Shown here: piece by piece, positions 26,329 to 35,043 of the stretch
Position numbering within the stretch: position 1 is the stretch's first letter
Layout of the letters: each line of letters opens with the position of its first letter
Assembly: GCF_014635545.1 (NCBI RefSeq)
Contig: NZ_BMDA01000001.1
Location: forward strand, 450,739-514,738
Origin: Acinetobacter courvalinii
Lineage (GTDB): Bacteria > Pseudomonadota > Gammaproteobacteria > Pseudomonadales > Moraxellaceae
Direction: 5' to 3'
Length of the DNA stretch: 64,000 bases
The notes under the pieces: generated by a model
Seen by the model: the letters and a program-made list of their open reading frames with translations, nothing else
What the model was told of the DNA's origin: nothing
The model's database searches: none
Program-made: the position numbers and the translations under genes

Positions 26329-27609
26329 ATGAAAAAGACACCATTATGGGTGGGGGTATGCTTGTGCCCGTTATTGAGTCAAGTTGTGCATGCCGAGTTT
26401 ATTGCAGACCGTAAAGCTGAGCTGACACTACGTAATTTTTACTTTGACCGAGACTATAAAAAAGACCCATATCCCTATACTGCAGCCAGAGATTGGGCGC
26501 AGGGTCTAATTTTTAAAGGACAGTCTGGTTATACCGAAGGGACAGTTGGGTTTGGTATCGATGTAGTGGCAATGGCAGGTTTTAATCTAATGGGAAGCCG
26601 TGCTAATGACTATGCACGTAGTGGCTTATTGCAAGTTAATCCTGACAACTCGCGTGATGATTATTATGGAAAAATAGGTATTACAGGGAAGGCGAAATTC
26701 AGAAAAAATGAGCTATTTTTAGGAGATATGGTTCCACAATTGCCGACCCTATTTTCATCGCCAGCGCGTTTGTTCCCACAGACTTATCGCGGTATTCGCT
26801 TTGTTTCTAATGAAATTCCAAATCTTCAACTCGAAGGCTTTTATGTCGACGAAGTACGTCAACGCGACTCGATTCGTTTTACCGATGTTGGCACGGATAA
26901 TATCAATCATCGTTTTGACAAGGCGGCAACTACTGATTCTTTTTATACCTTGGGAGGAAGCTATCAGTTAAAGGATTATCACCTACGAGCTTATCATGCC
27001 GAACTCAAAGACATTTACCAACAACAGTTTTTGGGTTTTAACGGCAAACAACCCTTAAATGATCAACTTAACTTTTTAAGTGACGTTCGGTTTTTTAACA
27101 GTGAGGAAACTGGAAGTAAAAAAATAGGAGAGGTCGATAACCGCCATATCAGTGGTTTATTTGGTTTGAACTATCAAAATCATACGCTTTCTTTGGGCTA
27201 CATGCAGTCGTTTGGTTCAACTGGTCTGCCGTTTTTGTCGGGAACTGAAAGTCCAGTTGTGCTTGATTTTATGAGTTCGGACTATTCAAATAAAGACGAA
27301 AAAGTCTATTCAGTTCGTTATGAATATGATTTTAAAAATGCGCAGGTAGGTGATGTTTCATTAAACGGACTGCGTTTTATGACTCGCTATGCAAAAGGTG
27401 AAGACATTGATTTACTGCAATATGGCGATCAGCGTTTTAATGAAGAGTCGATGGAATTTGATTTGGGCTATAAAATTCCTGAAGGCAAGTTAAAAGGTTT
27501 GGGAATGCGGGCTCGATTTTCCCACTATCGCAACGATATGCCAACCAATATGACTTTTCATGCTGCGAATGAAACACGCTTGAATATTGACTATAGCTTT
27601 AAGTTTTAA
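26329..27609 (+). CDS. vanP: OprD-family outer-membrane porin VanP
   Basis: A 426-residue OprD porin with a signal peptide ending VHA. It shares the RNFYFDRDYK and SPARLFPQTYRGI motifs with HcaE and ends in INIDYSF-type aromatics (LNIDYSFKF). It lies 31 bp after vanK in the same unit, in the place known for VanP in ADP1. It should admit vanillate through the outer membrane. It appears to be an old paralogue of hcaE. A strong terminator follows. Confidence 0.87.
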   Translation: MKKTPLWVGVCLCPLLSQVVHAEFIADRKAELTLRNFYFDRDYKKDPYPYTAARDWAQGLIFKGQSGYTEGTVGFGIDVVAMAGFNLMGSRANDYARSGLLQVNPDNSRDDYYGKIGITGKAKFRKNELFLGDMVPQLPTLFSSPARLFPQTYRGIRFVSNEIPNLQLEGFYVDEVRQRDSIRFTDVGTDNINHRFDKAATTDSFYTLGGSYQLKDYHLRAYHAELKDIYQQQFLGFNGKQPLNDQLNFLSDVRFFNSEETGSKKIGEVDNRHISGLFGLNYQNHTLSLGYMQSFGSTGLPFLSGTESPVVLDFMSSDYSNKDEKVYSVRYEYDFKNAQVGDVSLNGLRFMTRYAKGEDIDLLQYGDQRFNEESMEFDLGYKIPEGKLKGLGMRARFSHYRNDMPTNMTFHAANETRLNIDYSFKF

Positions 27610-27621
27610 ACAGTAAATATG

Positions 27622-27657
27622 TTCAAACGGTTTCTAAAAATCGGGAAACCGTTTGAA
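27622..27657. terminator. terminator after vanP
   Basis: TTCAAACGGTTTC and GAAACCGTTTGAA are exact 13-bp arms around a 10-nt loop, 13 bp after the vanP stop. The U-run after it is broken. Confidence 0.78.
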
Positions 27658-27710
27658 AATTCTTTAAAAATTAATAAAAAATAGATATCGGGTGAAAAGG
27701 TGTCATCATT

Positions 27711-28580
27711 TTAACGTTGAATGTCATATTCTTTTCTAAACACCAGCAACAAGCCTAATAAAATTGCGAGCATCCCAATAAGACCTGCTATTGGCAGTTT
27801 ATTGCCTAAAATTAAAAAGTCGAGTAATGCAGTCACCACAGGAACTAAGTAGAACAAGCTCGTCACATTTACAATATTTCCCTGACTTAGTAGCTTATAC
27901 AATAAAAGTTGGGCAACAACAGAAATCAAAACTCCAAGAAAAAGAACAGAGATAATAAGTTGTGAGTTCCAGTGGATTTCAAAATGTTCAAATGGAATAA
28001 AGATCAAGCATACGACAAGACTGATTGCATATTGTAAGGGTAATACTTCTGTAGGTGCTTGTTGAATCTTCTTCTTCATGATGGCACCAAAAGTCATGCA
28101 GAGTAGCGCGGCCAGTGCAAACAAAATACCAATAGGTGCAATCAAAGTCATAGACAAGCTTTTCCAGACCAGAAGAGTCAGGCCTGCTAAAGAGATACAT
28201 AAACCTAGCAAGCGTGTTTTTTGTATATTTTTCTCCATGATGCATAGCGTTAGAATTGGCTGTATTCCCAAAATAGTCGCAATTAAACCTGGTGTAACGC
28301 CATGTGCCATTGCTTGAAAATAACAGATCGAATAACCCGCAATAATGAGAAGTCCAGTGAGTAACACTTGTTTGCGACTCCCATGTTTAGGCAATAATTT
28401 TTTTCTATACAGAGCAAGTAAGAGGAGGACTATTAAAGCAGTTGAAAATCGTAAAATTAATAAAGCGATTGGTGATGCGTTATCGAGCCCCCAACGAGTA
28501 AAGATCGCAGCGCAGCCCCATAATAGAACAAATCCTGAAGTGGCACTTTGTGCAGCAAGTGTACTTTTATTGAGACGCAT
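27711..28580 (-). CDS. EamA/DMT-family transporter
   Basis: A 289-residue membrane protein of ten predicted helices in two EamA repeats. The first covers about 15-140 (FTRWGLDNASPIALLILRF, QAMAHGVTPGLIATILGIQPILT) and the second about 150-285 (LFYLVPVVTALLDFLILG). Drug/metabolite exporters of this type move amino acids or other small molecules; the substrate is unknown. The start at 28580 has GGAG 8 nt upstream. It is divergent from a LysR gene with an inverted repeat between them, so the LysR product probably controls it. Confidence 0.88.
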   Translation of the reverse strand: MRLNKSTLAAQSATSGFVLLWGCAAIFTRWGLDNASPIALLILRFSTALIVLLLLALYRKKLLPKHGSRKQVLLTGLLIIAGYSICYFQAMAHGVTPGLIATILGIQPILTLCIMEKNIQKTRLLGLCISLAGLTLLVWKSLSMTLIAPIGILFALAALLCMTFGAIMKKKIQQAPTEVLPLQYAISLVVCLIFIPFEHFEIHWNSQLIISVLFLGVLISVVAQLLLYKLLSQGNIVNVTSLFYLVPVVTALLDFLILGNKLPIAGLIGMLAILLGLLLVFRKEYDIQR

Positions 28581-28689
28581 GGAATCACTCCTAGTCATTT
28601 AATTCCTAAGAAATTATTAAATTTTAAAATAAAAAATGATGATAAAAAGTTATCGAAAAAAGCCTTCAAATCAATGTGACGGCCTGCTG

Positions 28690-28712
28690 AATAGGGTAAG
28701 TATTGTCCTATT
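28690..28712. promoter_or_regulatory. LysR-type operator candidate between EamA and LysR genes
   Basis: AATAGG and CCTATT are exact inverted arms with 11 nt between, the spacing usual for LysR sites. It lies 66 bp before the LysR start and 110 bp before the EamA start. Confidence 0.55.
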
Positions 28713-28777
28713 ATGAAATAATGAAAAGCGCATAATTCTTGAATATACTATTCGAAAATCAAATAGAAAGATTTGTC

Positions 28778-29647
28778 ATGAATCTAAAGAACTTACAAAT
28801 AGACTGGTTAAAGTGTTTTGTTACGGTGGTTGATACTGGTTCACTCTCAAATGCGGCTCCTGAGCTGTATCGATCACAATCTGCGGTCAGCATGCAATTG
28901 AAAAAATTAGAAGAAGCTGTGCAATGTCAGTTATTGATCAGAACCCATAGACAGATAGAACTTACCCCTCAGGGGCAGGTGCTATTAGGATACGCGCGGC
29001 GAATATTAGATTTGCATAATGAAGCTGTGATGGCATTTCATGGGGAAGAGTTAAGTGGAAAAATACGTTTAGGAGTTCCTGATGATTATGCTGTGAAATA
29101 TCTGACCCCTGTATTGAAACGATTTGCACCTCGTTATAGTGGGGTTGAAATTGAACTCATTTGTGAACAATCCACCTCCTTAATTCCTCGTATAGAAAGT
29201 GGTGATATTGATCTGGCTTTAATTTCCAGAGATGGCAAGCGTCAAGGTAATTTATTATTTCATGAGCCAATGGTTTGGGTGGGATCTCCACAGTTTGAGC
29301 TTTGGCGTGAAGATCCTGTGCCTATTGCAGTGTATGAAAGTACCAGTTCAGCTAAAAAGAGTGCAATTAACTCTCTTGCCTTGCAAGGGCGCCGTTATCG
29401 TGTGGTTTACAGCAGTTCAAGTTTGGTTGGACAAATTGCTGCTGTTGAAAGTGGATTGGCTATTGCTGTGTTTACTCTATGTAGTGCGCCACAGCATTTA
29501 GAAATTCTTGGAGCAGAACATGGGCTAGGTCCTTTAGAGCCAATGGAGGTCGCGGTTTACCGAAGCCAGGCTTCTCGTGACTCAAAAGCTGTAGATCACT
29601 TAAACGATCTTTTAGTTAAAACGCTTAGACACGCTGTATCGATTTAG
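28778..29647 (+). CDS. LysR-type transcriptional regulator
   Basis: A 289-residue LysR protein. The helix-turn-helix lies at about 5-64 (WLKCFVTVVDTGSLSNAAPELYRSQSAVSMQLKKLEEAV) and the effector domain at about 90-285 (GKIRLGVPDDYAVKYLTPVL). I chose the ATG at 28778, which has AGAAAG about 8 nt before it; the longest frame begins at a TTG. It is divergent from the EamA exporter gene. This pairing is common for LysR-controlled exporters, so regulation of that gene is likely. The ligand is not known. Confidence 0.9.
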   Translation: MNLKNLQIDWLKCFVTVVDTGSLSNAAPELYRSQSAVSMQLKKLEEAVQCQLLIRTHRQIELTPQGQVLLGYARRILDLHNEAVMAFHGEELSGKIRLGVPDDYAVKYLTPVLKRFAPRYSGVEIELICEQSTSLIPRIESGDIDLALISRDGKRQGNLLFHEPMVWVGSPQFELWREDPVPIAVYESTSSAKKSAINSLALQGRRYRVVYSSSSLVGQIAAVESGLAIAVFTLCSAPQHLEILGAEHGLGPLEPMEVAVYRSQASRDSKAVDHLNDLLVKTLRHAVSI

Positions 29648-29656
29648 AACTCGGAT

Positions 29657-29684
29657 ATAGGGTTTAAATAGACCTATTTTTTTT
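29657..29684 (+). terminator. terminator after LysR gene
   Basis: ATAGG and CCTAT arms followed by eight T residues, 10 bp after the LysR stop. Confidence 0.7.
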
Positions 29685-29838
29685 AGTAATTTAATCTGTG
29701 AAAAGGCTATTACTTGCTCTAAATAAATGCTTTTCCTTCACCCATCCCAATAAAAATTTCACATTGTGGCGTTATAACCGCTATGATTTCTAATAAATGA
29801 AAATCTCATAATAACAAGTTCCGTGAGCGCAGTTAAAA

Positions 29839-30783
29839 ATGAAAAAAATGACAGTGGTTTGGGTCTGTTTAGCTTCATTATCGACCTTTAGTCTAGCCAA
29901 TGATTCTACGGGCTATGTTGGCACAGGTGGTATTCAGTATCTTAAAAACGCGCAGATAGCGATGCAAAGTGAAGATTTGTTTATTAGCAAAAAGCTGATC
30001 AAGGTTAATTATGTTTATAAAAATTTAAGTAAGCACGATATTACTGAAACCGTGTTATTTCCCTTACCACGTATCGATAATTCCTTTGAAGCGGATTTTG
30101 CCCATACCGAAGCACTGTTAAAAAGTTTTAAGGTTATTGTTGATGGTCAAAATATAAAACCTGAAATGCATGTGCGTACCTTTATTCAAAGAGATGATAA
30201 GTCGCCGCTGATAGATAGCACAGAGGCATTTCAACAATGTGGCTTTAGCCAAACTGAGATGCTTAATCCTTGGCTGCGTAACAATGATGACTATCGCTAT
30301 TTTGTCGATAAATTAAAGCAATGTAAGCAGCCACAAGTACAGAAAATATTGGCGAACTTTAAAAAAGATGATGAAATTCCATGGTCATCTCAAGTGATTT
30401 ATAGTTGGAAACAGACCTTTAAAGCCAATGCTTTGACCAAAATTCAGCATCAATATCAACCTTTGGTGGGTGGTTCTGTTGCGCTATATCCTGATGAATA
30501 TAATCAGAACTTTTGTATGGATGCGCAATTTAAACAAGGCTTAAAAAAAGCCAAAGCAGAAAATTCACCGTTTAACGCTTTAAGCTATATTCTGATCACA
30601 GGGGCAAATTGGGCTAAACCGATTGAAAATTTTAAATTAACGATTGAGCGTGATAAGAATGAATTGGTTTCATTTTGCTGGAATGGCAAAGTCGAAAAAA
30701 TTAACCCAACTCAATTTCAGATGAGCAAGCGTAACTTCGTTCCCAAACAGGATTTGGATATTATTTTTGTAAGAGTGAAATGA
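29839..30783 (+). CDS. exported DUF4424-family protein
   Basis: A 314-residue protein with a signal peptide (1-20, ending SLA). The DUF4424 pattern is visible from the mature N terminus: DSTGYVGTGGIQYLKNAQIAMQSEDLFIS, then VNYVYKNLSKHDITETVLFPLP, and a C-terminal FKLTIERDKNELVSFCWNGKVEKI. Four or five Cys (QQCGF, LKQC, NFCMD, SFCWN) could form periplasmic disulfides. No function is established for this family. It stands alone between two LysR genes, with its own promoter region. Confidence 0.75.
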   Translation: MKKMTVVWVCLASLSTFSLANDSTGYVGTGGIQYLKNAQIAMQSEDLFISKKLIKVNYVYKNLSKHDITETVLFPLPRIDNSFEADFAHTEALLKSFKVIVDGQNIKPEMHVRTFIQRDDKSPLIDSTEAFQQCGFSQTEMLNPWLRNNDDYRYFVDKLKQCKQPQVQKILANFKKDDEIPWSSQVIYSWKQTFKANALTKIQHQYQPLVGGSVALYPDEYNQNFCMDAQFKQGLKKAKAENSPFNALSYILITGANWAKPIENFKLTIERDKNELVSFCWNGKVEKINPTQFQMSKRNFVPKQDLDIIFVRVK

Positions 30784-30889
30784 GTCAATTTGCAAATGAC
30801 TGCAACAAAAATTAATAAATAGGTAGCTTAATCAGGCTTTTCACTCTCATACTATATAGCAAGAAAGGGATAGCGAGCTTTGGTTTAAA

Positions 30890-31801
30890 GTGAATTTAAA
30901 GAATCTGGAAGTATTTTACTGGGTGGTGACGCTGAATAGTTTTAATAAGGCAGCGACAAAATTACAGACTACTCAGCCTGCGGTATCACAGAAAATCACT
31001 GCAATTGAAAATGACTTAGGATTTAAAGTTTTAGATCGAAGCTTTCGCCAACTGAAACCAACGCATAAAGGGATGACCTTATTTAAATATGCTGAAAAGT
31101 TGATGCGTTTAGAAACTGAACTCATCGCAGAATTAACTGAAAATCAGCATTTGACAGGTACAATTCGTTTGGGCGTTTCGGAAACCATTGTCTACACTTG
31201 GTTGGTGGAATATATCGAGAAAGTTCAGCAGGAATTCCCTAAAGTTTCTGTAGAAATCGTAGTTGATCTGACCCCGAATTTACAAGAAGGCGTACGCACA
31301 GGTGATCTGGATATGGCTTTTTTACTCGGTCCGACGCTGGCTTTTGAATGTATTGAACAGGCACTTTGTGATTTTGAACTCAGCTTCTTGGCTTCACCTT
31401 CATTTAAAGGAGGGATTGCTCAAATGTCCTTTAAGACCTTAATGTCACATACCATTTTAACCTATCCAAAAATTACCTATCCCTATAAAGAGCTCAAAGC
31501 CAAAATGAAGGAACAGGGGCTGGATGAACCACTTTCAATTACCAGTTACTCCTTGGCAACACTGCTACGTCTTGCTGAGCAAGGTTTGGGGATCGCTGTG
31601 GTGCCGACCTTAACTGCCTTGAAGGAGATCACTGACGGTCGGCTGGAAATCTTAAATACGCCGATTCGCCTAAAGACCTTCCACTTTACCTCGGTGTATA
31701 TTCATGGCAACGATGTGGCCTTGAAAGAAAAATTAACTGACGTTGCGGTGATGGTGTCGGATAGTGCCATGAAAAGACTGAATGCGCAGATTAATACCTA
31801 A
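30890..31801 (+). CDS. LysR-type transcriptional regulator next to the pxp cluster
   Basis: A 303-residue LysR protein starting at a GTG. The helix-turn-helix begins at once (NLEVFYWVVTLNSFNKAATKLQTTQPAVSQKITAIE) and the effector domain follows (GTIRLGVSETIVYTWLVEYI). The GTG is the only start that leaves the DNA-binding domain intact without an odd extension. It lies 360 bp upstream of, and in the same direction as, the NRAMP-pxpA-DUF1445-pxpBC-carboxylase genes. It is therefore their likely regulator, with symmetric TGATAA/TTATCA sequence at 31886-31904 as a possible site. Confidence 0.88.
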   Translation: MNLKNLEVFYWVVTLNSFNKAATKLQTTQPAVSQKITAIENDLGFKVLDRSFRQLKPTHKGMTLFKYAEKLMRLETELIAELTENQHLTGTIRLGVSETIVYTWLVEYIEKVQQEFPKVSVEIVVDLTPNLQEGVRTGDLDMAFLLGPTLAFECIEQALCDFELSFLASPSFKGGIAQMSFKTLMSHTILTYPKITYPYKELKAKMKEQGLDEPLSITSYSLATLLRLAEQGLGIAVVPTLTALKEITDGRLEILNTPIRLKTFHFTSVYIHGNDVALKEKLTDVAVMVSDSAMKRLNAQINT

Positions 31802-32161
31802 ATGATTGGCGGCATTTTCCAGTTCTTTTTCTCATTCTTATAAGCATTGCTTATTTGCCAAGTGATAAACACAGCTTATAGAACGTGATAAGTAAAATTT
31901 ATCATTAAAGATATTGAAAATAAAAATATTTAAAATTCAAAATCTTGAGTTTAACGATTGTTGTAAAAAGTCGTATTGTTCAGCTGGCTTTGCTGTGTTT
32001 TTATCTTAAATACAAGATTTGATGAACTCATGTGGTCATTCAGGAACAGAGAATCTTGGTTATTGAAAAGGATTGAAGAAGATCATTGGTCAAAAATGAT
32101 ATTTCTGAATCAAATTAAAAATAGCGTTATGAAGCTCAAATGGATGAGGAACGCACTCAAT
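31802..32161. promoter_or_regulatory. leader/regulatory region of the pxp cluster
   Basis: About 360 bp without a clear gene before the preferred carrier start. It holds a 19-bp imperfect palindrome with TGATAA and TTATCA arms at 31886-31904 and another TGATAA at 31863. The long upstream extension of the carrier frame lacks a start with a good ribosome site and is taken as non-coding. Confidence 0.45.
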
Positions 32162-33394
32162 ATGTCTTTACTGAAATCTTCTTTTTTATCAGATCGCCAA
32201 TGGGCCATTGTCGCCTCGATCTTTATGATGGCGACCTCAGCAATGGGGCCAGGATTTTTAACCCAGACCGCTGTATTTACAGTCAAGTTAGGCGCAGCAT
32301 TCGGCTTCGCCATTTTAGTTTCCATTCTGATTGATTATGTAGTTCAACAAAATATTTGGCGTGTAGTCACACTGACGCAAATGCGTGCATCAGATATTGC
32401 CAATAAGGCTTTACCCGGCAGTGGCTATCTACTTGCATTTCTAGTGATTTTAGGCGGTTTCTTCTTTAGCATCGGAAATATTGCAGGGGCGGCATTAGGT
32501 CTAAATGCGCTATTTGGTCTAGACACCAAATGGGGCGGTATCCTCAGTGGTGCATTGGCGATTTTGATTTTTGCATCAAGAAAAGCCACGCTCGCCATGG
32601 ATAAAAGCATGATTGTATTGGGATTGCTGAAAATCATCCTGATCATCATTGTGGCTGTGATTGTGATGCCTCCTGTTGGACAAGCGGTACAGCAAACCTT
32701 TGCGCCCGATCAGATCGACTTTGCCATTATTACCACCATTGTCGGTGGTACGGTGGGTGGCTATATCTGCTATGCGGGTGCACACCGTTTACTTGATAAA
32801 GGCGCGGTTGGCCCTGAAAATATTGATGAAGTTGCTAGAGCTGCGACTAAGGGCATTGTTGTGGTTGGTATCATGCGCTACGTATTATTCTTAGCGTTTT
32901 TAGGTGTGGTGGTCAGCGGTGCCACGATTGATCTCGCTAGTCATAATGCCAATCCGGCAGCTCAAGCATTCCAATATGCAGCGGGTACATTCGGTTTTAA
33001 ATTATTTGGTTTAATTTTCTGGGCAGCGGGTATTAGTAGTACCATCGGTGCAGCATATACTTCAGTGTCATTCTTTACTGCCTTTAAAAAGAACTTAACA
33101 CCAAAACAAAGCAACTATACGACCATTACCTTTATCGCATTGGCTTTATTACTCTATGTGTTATTGGGTGCAACTCCAGCGGGTCTACTCATTTTTGTAG
33201 GTGGTTTTAACGGTTTGGTGTTGCCAATTGGTCTTACAATTTTTGTGTATGTTGCTGCATGCCGTAAAGATTTAATGGGTAATTATACCTATCCAAAATG
33301 GTTACTTATTTTGGGTGGGTTAACATGTCTGTTGACGTGGTGGATGGGTTATATGTCATTTACGACAGTGTTTAACTATTTGACCAAGCTTTAA
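32162..33394 (+). CDS. NRAMP-family transporter of the 5-oxoproline cluster (YcsG-like)
   Basis: A 410-residue NRAMP-fold membrane protein with about eleven helices (SAMGPGFLTQTAVFTVKLGAAFGFAIL near the N terminus). The usual metal-binding DPGN motif of helix 1 is replaced by the MGPGFLTQT stretch, so it is unlikely to be a plain Mn/Fe carrier. In Bacillus subtilis a similar protein, YcsG, lies beside ycsF, ycsI and kipIA, as here. Transport of 5-oxoproline or a related substrate is inferred from that association. The longest frame starts at 31976, but the first 62 residues are hydrophilic and unlike family members, so I prefer 32162 (GAGG 12 nt upstream). Confidence 0.8.
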   Translation: MSLLKSSFLSDRQWAIVASIFMMATSAMGPGFLTQTAVFTVKLGAAFGFAILVSILIDYVVQQNIWRVVTLTQMRASDIANKALPGSGYLLAFLVILGGFFFSIGNIAGAALGLNALFGLDTKWGGILSGALAILIFASRKATLAMDKSMIVLGLLKIILIIIVAVIVMPPVGQAVQQTFAPDQIDFAIITTIVGGTVGGYICYAGAHRLLDKGAVGPENIDEVARAATKGIVVVGIMRYVLFLAFLGVVVSGATIDLASHNANPAAQAFQYAAGTFGFKLFGLIFWAAGISSTIGAAYTSVSFFTAFKKNLTPKQSNYTTITFIALALLLYVLLGATPAGLLIFVGGFNGLVLPIGLTIFVYVAACRKDLMGNYTYPKWLLILGGLTCLLTWWMGYMSFTTVFNYLTKL

Positions 33395-33428
33395 GCCAGA
33401 CGATGTGAAGAGATAAAGGAATAATGCC

Positions 33429-34193
33429 ATGTTTGTAGATTTAAATAGCGATTTGGGTGAAAGCTTTGGCTCATGGAAAATGGGTAATGATGACCAGATA
33501 TTACCTGTGGTGACCAGTGCCAATATTGCGTGTGGCTTCCATGCTGGCGACCCACTCGGTATTTTAAAAACGGTTCGTAAAGCCGTTGAATTGGGTGTCA
33601 CAATTGGGGCGCATGTGTCTTATCCAGATCTGGTTGGTTTTGGTCGCCGGAATATGGATTTGTCACGTGACGAACTGATTGCCGATGTGCTTTATCAAAT
33701 TTCTGCACTCGATGGTTTGGCGAAAGTGGCAGGCTCAAAAGTGCAATACGTTAAACCGCATGGCGCGCTCTATAACACTATTGCACATGACCAAGCTCAG
33801 GCAGCCGCAGTGATTGATGCGATTAAAATATATAACCCTGAGCTGGTTTTGGTGGCTTTGGCGGGGTCGAACTTAGTCGAGCAGGCACGTGCGGCTGGCT
33901 TAAAAGTTGTGTCAGAAGCATTTGCAGATCGTGCATATAACAGCGATGGCTCATTGGTGTCCCGCCGTTTAGAAGGTGCGGTTTTACATGACTCGGCATT
34001 TGTTGCGAGCCGTGTGGTGTCTATGCTTAAAAATGGTGGGGTCGAGTCAATTGACGGTGTCTTTACCTCAATTCAGGCCGATACTATTTGCCTACATGGC
34101 GACACCGACGGTGCGCTAGAGATGTCGGCAGCCATTAAAGCCGAACTTTTAAAAAACAATATTGAAATTCGCCCATTTGTAAACAAAGCATAA
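33429..34193 (+). CDS. pxpA: 5-oxoprolinase subunit A (LamB/YcsF family)
   Basis: A 254-residue LamB/YcsF-family protein. Hallmarks are [18 protein letters not shown] at the start, [38 protein letters not shown] and [17 protein letters not shown]. PxpA with PxpB and PxpC forms the bacterial ATP-dependent 5-oxoprolinase that opens 5-oxoproline to glutamate. AGGA lies 8 nt before the ATG. It heads a tight set with DUF1445 and a fused PxpBC. Cytoplasmic. Confidence 0.92.
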   Translation: MFVDLNSDLGESFGSWKMGNDDQILPVVTSANIACGFHAGDPLGILKTVRKAVELGVTIGAHVSYPDLVGFGRRNMDLSRDELIADVLYQISALDGLAKVAGSKVQYVKPHGALYNTIAHDQAQAAAVIDAIKIYNPELVLVALAGSNLVEQARAAGLKVVSEAFADRAYNSDGSLVSRRLEGAVLHDSAFVASRVVSMLKNGGVESIDGVFTSIQADTICLHGDTDGALEMSAAIKAELLKNNIEIRPFVNKA

Positions 34194-34204
34194 GGATGAG
34201 CACC

Positions 34205-35011
34205 ATGTATAAGGATATTAAAGTCGACCCAGCTCAGCTTGAAGCCGCTTTAGATGCGCGTTTAAAAATTCGTGCAGGTTTTGATAAACCGACAGCAGGC
34301 ATGGCGGCAGGTATGACGCAGGTCAACATGATTTCGGTGCCAAAAGAGTGGGCATATGACTTTTTACTCTATGCGCATCGTAATCCGCAAAGCTGCCCAG
34401 TACTTGATGTGCTCGAAGAAGGTATCTATGCAACTCAGCTGGCGGTAGATTCAGACATCCGAACTGACTTCCCACGCTATCGCATTTGGAAAGATGGCGA
34501 AATGGTCGATGAAGTGACCGATGCGAGCGAGATTTACAACGCCCATCCTGATTTGGTGACTTTCTTAATTGGCTGTAGTTTTTCGTTTGAAACAGCTTTG
34601 CAAGAAGCGGGGATTGAAGTTCGCCATATTCATGACGATACCAATGTGCCGATGTATTTGAGCAATATTCAGTGTCAACCAGCAGGACGTATTTCAGGAA
34701 ATATGGTGGTTTCCATGCGACCCATTCCATCGCATCAAATTAGTGAAGCGGTAAAAATTACTTCACGTATGCCAAGCGTGCATGGTGCACCTGTACATAT
34801 TGGTCACCCTGAAAGCTTAGGCATTAAGGATGTAAATAAACCAGATTTTGGTGATGCTTCCCGTATTGAAGCGGGTGAAATTCCAGTGTTTTGGGCGTGT
34901 GGAGTAACACCGCAAGCAGCAGTCATGAACTCGAAAATTCCTTTTGCGATTAGTCATGCTCCGGGGTACATGTTTATTACCGACATTCCTGACCGTGCTT
35001 GGATGGGCTAA
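34205..35011 (+). CDS. DUF1445 putative hydro-lyase / D-glutamate cyclase family (YcsI-like)
   Basis: A 268-residue DUF1445 protein: [16 protein letters not shown] near the N terminus, DVLEEG, a [18 protein letters not shown] segment, [21 protein letters not shown] and a C-terminal [31 protein letters not shown]. Bacterial members are annotated as hydro-lyases. The mammalian relative is D-glutamate cyclase, which makes 5-oxo-D-proline. Placement between pxpA and pxpBC suggests it supplies or racemically links substrate to the oxoprolinase (inference). The ATG at 34205 has AAGGA 8 nt upstream and is preferred to 34196. Confidence 0.88.
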   Translation: MYKDIKVDPAQLEAALDARLKIRAGFDKPTAGMAAGMTQVNMISVPKEWAYDFLLYAHRNPQSCPVLDVLEEGIYATQLAVDSDIRTDFPRYRIWKDGEMVDEVTDASEIYNAHPDLVTFLIGCSFSFETALQEAGIEVRHIHDDTNVPMYLSNIQCQPAGRISGNMVVSMRPIPSHQISEAVKITSRMPSVHGAPVHIGHPESLGIKDVNKPDFGDASRIEAGEIPVFWACGVTPQAAVMNSKIPFAISHAPGYMFITDIPDRAWMG

Positions 35012-35043
35012 TTGGGCTAAAGAAGAATTAAAAGGATAAGCAA

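Noticed and set aside
34323-34730. A 135-codon minus-strand frame inside the DUF1445 gene
   Set aside because: It is an antisense shadow of a well-conserved family gene, with no ribosome site.
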